Assembly: GCA_934622035.1 (NCBI GenBank)
Contig: CAKTVG010000014.1
Coordinates: forward strand, 1 to 64,000
DNA: 64,000 nucleotides
Direction of reading: 5' to 3'
DNA from: an uncultured Oscillospiraceae bacterium
GTDB taxonomy: Bacteria > Bacillota > Clostridia > Oscillospirales > Oscillospiraceae
This document shows, piece after piece, positions 58,719 through 64,000 of the stretch (the stretch's first letter is position 1; every line of letters begins with the position of its first letter). A program made the position numbers and the translations under genes. The notes beneath the pieces are model-generated. The model was not told the DNA's origin and ran no database searches. It saw nothing but the letters and a program-made list of their open reading frames with translations.

Positions 58719-58920
58719 GCGCAGGGGCGTGGCTCTGCCGCGTCCTCGTGTAGGAATTCGCAAATCAGCGACTGCCTGCACCGGTCACGGCACGCCGTGA
58801 CCCTACAGTCGGTACAAAATTGCGGTGTACTCCTTGCGGGAAGACCCTACGTAGGGTTCTAATTTACGATATCTCCGTAGGGCCACGGCGTGCCGTGGCC
58901 GCAAGCTGGCACTCGCAAAT
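58719..58920. repeat. Cluster of dispersed palindromic repeats
   Basis: Units are CGCAGGGGCGTGGCTCTGCCGCG (58720-58742), GGTCACGG CACG CCGTGACC (58783-58802), CCCTACGTAGGG (58846-58857) and GGCCACGGC GT GCCGTGGCC (58881-58900). The variable third base of the arms changes on both sides (GGT/ACC, GGC/GCC, and GGG/CCC at 49058), so pairing is kept. The gap dnaN-rlbA holds nothing else I can see. Confidence 0.75.
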
Positions 58921-58984
58921 ATGCACGTCCCACCAAAATAAACACCAATTCCGGCAGGACGAGAATCCCGCCTCCTGCCTGGCT

Positions 58985-60100
58985 TTAACTATTGCTTCTC
59001 AGCCGCACCGGCAGGACCATGTAGGCAAAGGTCGGCTTGGATTTGTCGCATGGCGTAAACACGATCGGGCTCAGACCATTTTGCAGCTCCAGCGTGACCT
59101 CTTCATCCGGGACGGCGCGCAGCGCGTCGAGCAGATACCGGCACTGGAAGCCGATCTCCAGCTCCCCGCCGTTGCCCGCGATGGAACAGGTGTCGTGCGC
59201 GGAGCCGATGGTGTTGACCGTGCGGAAATCCGCAACGTTCTCGCCGAACACGCAGCGCACCGGGCTCTTGACCTTTTCGGAGACGATCAGGCCGACGCGC
59301 TCGATGGAGCTGGTCAGCTCCGCGACGTTCGCGGTCAGAATCGTCTGACTGTTGGCCGGCACAACGCGCCGCCAATCGATAAACTCGCCCTCAAGCACGC
59401 GGCAGACGAGCGTCGCGTCGCCGATCTCAAAGAGAATGTGCTTGCTGCCGAGCGTGAAGCCGACCGGCGCGTCGGAATCCTCGAGAATTTTCTCGACCTC
59501 CTTCAGGCCGGACGCCGGAACGACGAAGCGCAGCTTCTGCCCCGTCGGCGCCTCGGGAAAATAAGTGCGCCGCGCAAGGCGGAAGTTGTCCACCGCAACC
59601 ATGGTGATGGAATCCTCCTCGATCTCCATCAGACAGCCGGTATGCACGGGCCGCGCCTGATTTTCGGATACGGAGAAGATTGTCCCGCCGATCATCTCGC
59701 GCAGCTCGCGCTGCGGCATGGTGACGGCGTGCTCGGAATCGACCTCGGGCAAATCGGGATAGTCCTCGGGATCCATCGCGGTGATCTGGAAGGAGGAAGC
59801 GCCGCCGCGGATGGACACGCGCAGCTCCTGATCCACGCTGATGCAGACCTCTTCGTCGGGCAGCTTGCGCACGATATCGAAGAACAGGCGCGCGGGCATG
59901 ACGCAGGCGCCGGCCTCCGAAACGGTCGCGCCGACATGGACGGTAATGCCGGTTTCGAGGTTGAAGCCGGTCAGCTGGAGCGCGACCCCGGCGCGGAGAA
60001 GGATGCCCTCCAGGCAGGGGATGGTGCTCTTTTGCGCGACAGTTCTTCCGGCAAGGGAAATCGCGCTGACGAGCAGCGCTTTTTCACAGGTAAACTTCAT
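58985..60100 (-). CDS. dnaN: DNA polymerase III beta sliding clamp
   Basis: DnaN (371 residues) is the ring-shaped processivity clamp. Three repeated domains are visible, starting MKFTCEKALLVSAISLAGRTV, with REMIGGTIFSVSENQARPVHTG in the middle domain and the C-terminal YMVLPVRLR, the protein-binding tail. It follows dnaA with a gap of about 230 bases. Confidence 0.97.
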   Translation of the reverse strand: MKFTCEKALLVSAISLAGRTVAQKSTIPCLEGILLRAGVALQLTGFNLETGITVHVGATVSEAGACVMPARLFFDIVRKLPDEEVCISVDQELRVSIRGGASSFQITAMDPEDYPDLPEVDSEHAVTMPQRELREMIGGTIFSVSENQARPVHTGCLMEIEEDSITMVAVDNFRLARRTYFPEAPTGQKLRFVVPASGLKEVEKILEDSDAPVGFTLGSKHILFEIGDATLVCRVLEGEFIDWRRVVPANSQTILTANVAELTSSIERVGLIVSEKVKSPVRCVFGENVADFRTVNTIGSAHDTCSIAGNGGELEIGFQCRYLLDALRAVPDEEVTLELQNGLSPIVFTPCDKSKPTFAYMVLPVRLRSNS

Positions 60101-60334
60101 ATCGTTCCTCGCTTTCTCTCTATCTAGAAGATAGGAAGGATAATTTACGTTAGTGTTGTTAGTAGTACGAACTTATGTGCAAAACCCGGTTCCGCCCTGT
60201 ATTTTCAAGGCTTTGTTCCGCACAGGCGCCTGTGCATTTCTCTCAGGGTTATTGACAGGCGTTTTCAGAAAAATTCCGTTTTTTGTTTTCCACAGGAAAG
60301 TACTGCACATTGCACAGCCGCCTGTTGAAAACGG
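60101..60334. other. dnaA-dnaN intergenic region with a near-consensus DnaA box
   Basis: TTTTCCACA at 60286-60294 differs from the DnaA box TTATCCACA at one base. TTATTGACA (60249-60257) is a weaker match. No cluster of perfect boxes and no AT-rich unwinding block is apparent, so this may be part of an origin or only a dnaA/dnaN regulatory site. The inverted repeat GCGCCTGTGC-like GCACAGGCGCCTGTGC lies at about 60219-60234. Confidence 0.4.
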
Positions 60335-61648
60335 TCACAGCCGGGAATTGATGTTTGAGGTGATATCGCGGATATTATCCTGCAAGCCGTTGGAGGTGTT
60401 CGGCAGGTCCTGCTCCACGCGCCGCAGGCTGTAAAGCACGGTCGTGTGATTCTTGCCGAATTCCTTGGCAATCTCCGGCAGAGAGAGGTTGGTCAGCTTG
60501 CGGATTAAGTACATGGCAATCTGCCGCGCCTCGGCGGTGCCCTTGTTTTTCAGCGTGCTGCGCAGGGTGCTTTCCTCAATGGAGTAGAAGCGGCAGACCT
60601 CACTGATGATCAGCTCCGGCGTCGGGACGGTCTGAGCCTTGCCCTTGTACATGTCCTTGATGGCGCGGGACACGCTGGGAATGTCCATCCGCATGCCCTC
60701 CAGATCGTGATAGCACTTGATTTTCTTCACGGTGCCCTCGAGCTGGCGGACGTTGTTGGTGATATTCTCGGCGATGTAATCGCAGACCTCATCCGGCAGA
60801 TCCAGGCCGAGTGACAGCGCCTTGTTTTTCGTGATAGCCCAGCGGGTCTCATAATCGGGCGGCTGAATGTCCACGATCAGGCCCCATTCAAAGCGCGTGC
60901 GCAGGCGGTCCTCCAGCAGAACCATGTCGCTCGGGACGCGGTCGGAGGTCAGAACGATCTGGCACTTGTTTTCATAGAGCGTGTTGAAGGTATGGAAGAA
61001 CTCCTCCTGTGTGGCGTTTTTACCGGCGATAAACTGAATATCGTCGATCAGAAACAGATCCGCGCTGCGGTATTTGTCGCGGAATTCGAAGTTTTTGCCG
61101 ACGCGCACGGCTTCAAGAAATTCGTTTGTGAATTGGTCGCCCTTGATGTAAACGATATTGTAATCCGGGTGCTTTTCCTGAATGCGGTTGGCAATGGCAT
61201 ACAGAAGATGCGTCTTGCCGAGGCCGGACTGGCCATAGATGAACAGCGGGTTATACGCGTCCGTCCTCTCATCCGCAACGGCCGCGGCGGCGGAAAAGGC
61301 GTGCTTGTTGGATGAGCCGACGACGAAGGTATCAAAGGTGTACTGCGAGTTAAAAAACGTTGAGCTGCGGCGGCGTTTCTTCATGGAATACTGGGGCAGC
61401 TCGTCCTCATCCAGAACGACCAGCTCCACCTCCGTCTGAAACAGCTCCTGCATCGCCTGACGGATCAGCTCCGTGTAGCGTTTTACGATGACGTCCTTGC
61501 GAAAGGGCGAGGGGGAATAGATGACCAGCTTGGATTCATCCAGCTCCACGATCTCCGCGTCGTCAAAATAAGACGTCACGGCGACGGCGGGGGAATGCTG
61601 CTCCAGATAGGTCAGAACGCGAGACCAGACATAGGCGTTTGAATACAT
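60335..61648 (-). CDS. dnaA: Chromosomal replication initiator DnaA
   Basis: DnaA (437 residues from ATG 61648) opens the origin. Domain I is residues 1-85; the linker domain II is very short; the AAA+ domain starts near YTFDTFVVGSSNKHA with Walker A GQSGLGKT (139-146) and Walker B DLFLIDDIQF; the C-terminal DNA-binding helix has the signature FGKNHTTVLYSLRRVE. AAAGGAG sits 7 bases before ATG 61648; the frame reaches ATG 61669, which lacks such a site. Confidence 0.97.
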   Translation of the reverse strand: MYSNAYVWSRVLTYLEQHSPAVAVTSYFDDAEIVELDESKLVIYSPSPFRKDVIVKRYTELIRQAMQELFQTEVELVVLDEDELPQYSMKKRRRSSTFFNSQYTFDTFVVGSSNKHAFSAAAAVADERTDAYNPLFIYGQSGLGKTHLLYAIANRIQEKHPDYNIVYIKGDQFTNEFLEAVRVGKNFEFRDKYRSADLFLIDDIQFIAGKNATQEEFFHTFNTLYENKCQIVLTSDRVPSDMVLLEDRLRTRFEWGLIVDIQPPDYETRWAITKNKALSLGLDLPDEVCDYIAENITNNVRQLEGTVKKIKCYHDLEGMRMDIPSVSRAIKDMYKGKAQTVPTPELIISEVCRFYSIEESTLRSTLKNKGTAEARQIAMYLIRKLTNLSLPEIAKEFGKNHTTVLYSLRRVEQDLPNTSNGLQDNIRDITSNINSRL

Positions 61649-61684
61649 GCGCCGACTCCTTTCCATCATACTTATTCATTCAAA

Positions 61685-61713
61685 ATTTTATCACAAATCC
61701 TAGAAAAATGCAA
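61685..61713 (-). promoter_or_regulatory. Promoter of dnaA
   Basis: On the minus strand TTGCAT (61708-61713), a 17-base spacer and TAAAAT (61685-61690), about 37 bases before the dnaA start codon. Confidence 0.65.
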
Positions 61714-61850
61714 GAAAACATCCTTCCACACATATAAAAAAGAAAAGCCATTTTTGCACGCAAATGTGCAAACCTGACTGAAAAAATCTGCATATTCTGT
61801 GAAAAAAATGTGAAACGACATTTTTCTATCTTTTCCGCCCACCCAAAATA
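61714..61850. other. AT-rich region upstream of dnaA, possible origin part
   Basis: The stretch is markedly AT-rich against the GC-rich surroundings. It contains an inverted repeat TTTGCAC (61753-61759)/GTGCAAA (61766-61772) and CTTCCACACA near 61723. None is a perfect DnaA box. Its position before dnaA makes it a candidate DNA unwinding or autoregulatory region. Confidence 0.35.
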
Positions 61851-61857
61851 CCCGTAT

Positions 61858-61890
61858 CCGCAGGGGCGCGGCTCTGCCGCGCCCCTGCGT
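61858..61890. repeat. Dispersed palindromic repeat, perfect hairpin copy
   Basis: CGCAGGGGCGCGGC TCT GCCGCGCCCCTGCG: two perfect 14-base arms around TCT. It lies between the small ORF stop and the dnaA upstream region and could also stop transcription, although no T-run follows. Confidence 0.75.
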
Positions 61891-61913
61891 AATGCTTTTT
61901 CATTCTTCTGTTC

Positions 61914-62051
61914 TCACCCCTCCGGGGTCATGGGCGGAATGACCGGCGGCACCGTCCCCGGACGGATGTGCGTCGGCGTCCCCGCACCGTTGATGACCGG
62001 CAGCTTCGGGTCGTGCAGCTCGGAATGGCGTTCCGGATTGCGTTTTTCCAT
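61914..62051 (-). CDS. Small Pro-rich protein, unknown
   Basis: An intact ORF of 45 codons starts at ATG 62051 and ends with TGA at 61914. GGAGG stands 8 bases before the ATG. The product is Pro-rich at its C terminus (PGTVPPVIPPMTPEG) with a charged start (MEKRNPERHSELHDPKLP), and has no Cys, signal or membrane segment. The ribosome site lies in the 3' arm of the hairpin that ends the glucokinase gene. I do not recognise a family. Chance cannot be excluded, but the site and frame look genuine. Confidence 0.5.
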   Translation of the reverse strand: MEKRNPERHSELHDPKLPVINGAGTPTHIRPGTVPPVIPPMTPEG

Positions 62052-62090
62052 AAAAAATCCCTCCGCCCCTAGTTTGGCAGAGGGATTTTT
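62052..62090 (-). terminator. Terminator of glcK overlapping a ribosome site
   Basis: AAAAATCCCTC (62053-62063) and GAGGGATTTTT (62080-62090) form an 11 bp stem around a 16-base loop, with T-runs on both strands. On the minus strand the second arm GAGGGATTTTTT holds the GGAGGG that precedes the small ORF. Confidence 0.65.
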
Positions 62091-62113
62091 AAATTATTCC
62101 GAATGTGAAATTG

Positions 62114-63052
62114 TCAATTTGTGGCAACCAGACGGAACGCGCCGAACATTCCGGCGTCGTTTCCCAGCTTTGCCAGCGAAAACTCCGTGCCTTTGCAGGC
62201 GTGGAACATATGTACCTCAAAATGCTTTTCCACGCCGCGCAGCAGGTATTCGCCCGCCTTGCAGACGCCACCGCCGAGAATGATGCGCTCCGGATCGCAG
62301 ACGCAGCTTGCCGAGGCCAGCGCCTCGCCCAGATAATCAAAAATCTGGTCGAGCGTCCGCTCCGCAAAGGCATCGCCCTGCTTTGCCGCGTCGAACACGT
62401 CCTTGCAGGTCAGAACCGGCAGACTGCGCAGGCTCGTCTTTTCGTCCGAGGCCGAGAGGCGCTCCTTTGTCACGCGAACGATGCCGTTGGCCGAGGCGTA
62501 CTGCTCAATGCAGCCGCGCTTGCCGCAGGTGCAGGGATGCCTGTCCGGCGCGCTGATTTCGATGTGACCGATTTCGCCGCCTGCGCCGTGCGCGCCGCCG
62601 AGTATCTTACCGTCGAGAATGATGCCGCCGCCGATGCCCGTTCCCAGCGTGACGAAAAGCGCCGACCGGCAGCCCTCGCCGCCGCCCTTCCAGTATTCGC
62701 CCAGCGCGGCCACATTGGCGTCGTTGCCTGCCTTGACGCGCAGGCCGGTCAGCTCGCCCAGCGTCTCGTGCAGATTGAACACGCCCCAGCCGAGGTTGAC
62801 GCAGCGGTTGACCAGGCCGTCGTCGTTCACCGGCCCCGGCACGCCGATGCCGATGCCGAGCATATCCTGCGCAGTCAGCCCGCGCTTTTGCATCGTGCGC
62901 AGCACCTCCGCTGCAATATCCGGCAGAATTTCTCTGCCGCCGTCCGCCGTCCGGGTGGGAATCTCCCACTTTTCGAGCAGCTCTCCCGCTTCATTGAAAA
63001 AACCGATTTTGACCGTCGTTCCGCCGACGTCCACACCAAAGCCGTAACGCAT
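62114..63052 (-). CDS. glcK: ROK family glucokinase
   Basis: This 312-residue ROK protein phosphorylates glucose. The phosphate loop is GVDVGGTTVKIG, and GNDANVAALGEYW carries the catalytic Asp. The zinc motif is CTCGKRGCIEQYAS, preceded by EIGHIEI. No helix-turn-helix precedes the kinase, so it is an enzyme and not a ROK repressor. Promoter elements TGGAAA and TATAAT lie upstream at 63079-63107. It is divergent from pgi. Confidence 0.94.
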   Translation of the reverse strand: MRYGFGVDVGGTTVKIGFFNEAGELLEKWEIPTRTADGGREILPDIAAEVLRTMQKRGLTAQDMLGIGIGVPGPVNDDGLVNRCVNLGWGVFNLHETLGELTGLRVKAGNDANVAALGEYWKGGGEGCRSALFVTLGTGIGGGIILDGKILGGAHGAGGEIGHIEISAPDRHPCTCGKRGCIEQYASANGIVRVTKERLSASDEKTSLRSLPVLTCKDVFDAAKQGDAFAERTLDQIFDYLGEALASASCVCDPERIILGGGVCKAGEYLLRGVEKHFEVHMFHACKGTEFSLAKLGNDAGMFGAFRLVATN

Positions 63053-63078
63053 GCTGCATTCCTCCTTTTATCGCAGAC

Positions 63079-63107
63079 ATTATACCGCATGCGGCGCGTT
63101 TTTTCCA
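63079..63107 (-). promoter_or_regulatory. Promoter of glcK
   Basis: On the minus strand TGGAAA (63102-63107), a 17-base spacer and TATAAT (63079-63084); the -10 is followed within 27 bases by the start codon, with AAGGAGG between. Confidence 0.6.
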
Positions 63108-63137
63108 TTCCCCGGACAAAATTTTCTCTTCTTCTTG

Positions 63138-63166
63138 TTGCGTTTTTTTTCATTTTGATGTAACAT
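63138..63166 (+). promoter_or_regulatory. Promoter of pgi
   Basis: TTGCGT (63138-63143), a 17-base T-rich spacer and TAACAT (63161-63166). The elements are weaker than others here. Confidence 0.4.
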
Positions 63167-63197
63167 GGGGTTAGCCTTTTATAAGGAGGAAAAGTTT

Positions 63198-64000
63198 ATG
63201 ATTAAAGTTGATATCTCCAATGTTTGGGGTGACCTTTCTCTGCCGGACATGCTCGGCATGGAGCAGGAGGTTTTTCAGGCACATAAGACCCTGACCGAGG
63301 GCCGCGGCGCAGGCAATGATTTTCTCGGCTGGCTGAATCTGCCGACCTTTGAGGAGACGGACGAGCTGCGCCGTATCCGCCGCGCCGCCGAGCGCATCCG
63401 CGGCGATTCGGACGTGCTGGTCGTCGTCGGCATCGGCGGCTCCTATCTCGGCCCGCGCGCTGCAATCGAGCTGGTCAAGGGTCAGAACCACAACCTCAGA
63501 GACAGCGACCCGCAGGTCTTCTTCGCGGGCAACAATCTCTCCACCCGCGCCTGGCAGGAGCTGTGCGCTCTGCTTGAGGGCAAGGATTTTTCCATCAATA
63601 TCATCTCCAAATCCGGCACTACCACCGAGCCGGCCATCGCGACGCGTGCGCTGCGCTGGATGCTCGAGCGCAAGTACGGCGCAGAGAAGGCAAAGAAGCG
63701 CATCTATGTCACCACGGACCCGAATAAGGGCGCTCTGCGCCAGATGGCGACGGAGGAGGGCTATGAGACCTTCGTCATTCCGCCCGACGTCGGCGGCCGC
63801 TACAGCGTCCTGACGGCGGTCGGCCTGCTGCCCATGGCCGTGGCCGGCATCGACCCCATGGACGTCATGCTCGGCGCTGCGCGCGCGCGTAAGGAGCTGG
63901 ACATCCGCTCCTTTGAAAACCCCGCCTGGCAGTATGCCACCATTCGCAACCTGCTCTATCGCCGCGGCAAGGCCATCGAGCTGCTTTGCAGCTATGAGCC
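63198..64000 (+). CDS. pgi: Glucose-6-phosphate isomerase (partial, runs off the right edge)
   Basis: The first 267 codons of pgi are present. The enzyme interconverts glucose 6-phosphate and fructose 6-phosphate. VVVGIGGSYLGPRAAIEL and the signature IISKSGTTTEPAIATRALRW are clear, as is the later PPDVGGRYSVLTAVGLLPMAVAG. AAGGAGG lies 11 bases before ATG 63198. Together with the divergent glcK and with pfp it forms the upper glycolytic set of this region. Confidence 0.95.
   Translation, partial: MIKVDISNVWGDLSLPDMLGMEQEVFQAHKTLTEGRGAGNDFLGWLNLPTFEETDELRRIRRAAERIRGDSDVLVVVGIGGSYLGPRAAIELVKGQNHNLRDSDPQVFFAGNNLSTRAWQELCALLEGKDFSINIISKSGTTTEPAIATRALRWMLERKYGAEKAKKRIYVTTDPNKGALRQMATEEGYETFVIPPDVGGRYSVLTAVGLLPMAVAGIDPMDVMLGAARARKELDIRSFENPAWQYATIRNLLYRRGKAIELLCSYE

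Overview
The window is a GC-rich bacterial chromosome segment that reads as a member of the Clostridia, most likely Oscillospiraceae (relatives of Oscillibacter, Flavonifractor or Dysosmobacter; inferred from memory of gene content, not from a search). Supporting signs are a GerA-type spore germination operon, the dnaA-dnaN-rlbA-recF-remB-gyrB-gyrA order of Bacillota, SepF/DivIVA division genes, a T-box riboswitch, a PPi-type phosphofructokinase, a selenium-type xanthine dehydrogenase and an MsmX-type orphan ATPase. I see no phage, insertion sequence or CRISPR array. Coding bias is strong, so very long antisense open frames lie over many genes; they were discarded.

Layout. 1-340: leader and two tandem strong promoters of a 23S rRNA that starts at the left edge on the minus strand, with no 16S in front of it. 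380-3267 (-): gerAA, a short gerAC-like gene and gerAB. 3350-4930: msmX behind a structured 5' leader, then tRNA-Gly(GCC). 5089-13009 (+): miaB, mutS, a CPBP protease, mutL, miaA and hfq. 13042-19467 (+): a HlyD-like adaptor, yggS, sepF, divIVA and a T-box-controlled ileS. 19693-22781 (-): molybdenum hydroxylase of the Se-dependent xanthine dehydrogenase type with a multi-cluster ferredoxin. 22985-31120 (-): one translationally coupled operon for the whole shikimate pathway plus TyrA and PheA, preceded by a Tyr/Phe-rich leader peptide and an attenuator. 31176-35453: MATE exporter, a nucleoside kinase and glpK. 35559-40580: a two-component system divergent from a three-gene SPFH / zinc-ribbon / TPM membrane operon. 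41119-48769: transporters, GNAT, GDPD, HAD phosphatase, gltX and a CAT-like acetyltransferase. 49294-56775 (-): pfp, hemW, a YcxB-like protein, gyrA and gyrB. 57081-61648 (-): remB, recF, rlbA, dnaN and dnaA, the usual origin neighbourhood. 61914-64000: a 45-codon small ORF, glucokinase and, divergently, the start of pgi.

Two non-coding themes stand out. First, three copies (33723-33882, 40588-40749, about 40763-40902) of a roughly 140-160 bp element keep paired arms while changing their sequence, which suggests a selected fold. Second, a GC-rich palindromic repeat family with the outer motif CGTAGGG is scattered through nearly every larger intergenic gap and is densest near gyrB-dnaA.

Functionally the region combines replication initiation, DNA topology and mismatch repair, tRNA modification and charging, aromatic amino acid synthesis under what looks like ribosome-mediated attenuation, upper glycolysis (glcK, pgi, pfp), and division and envelope maintenance.
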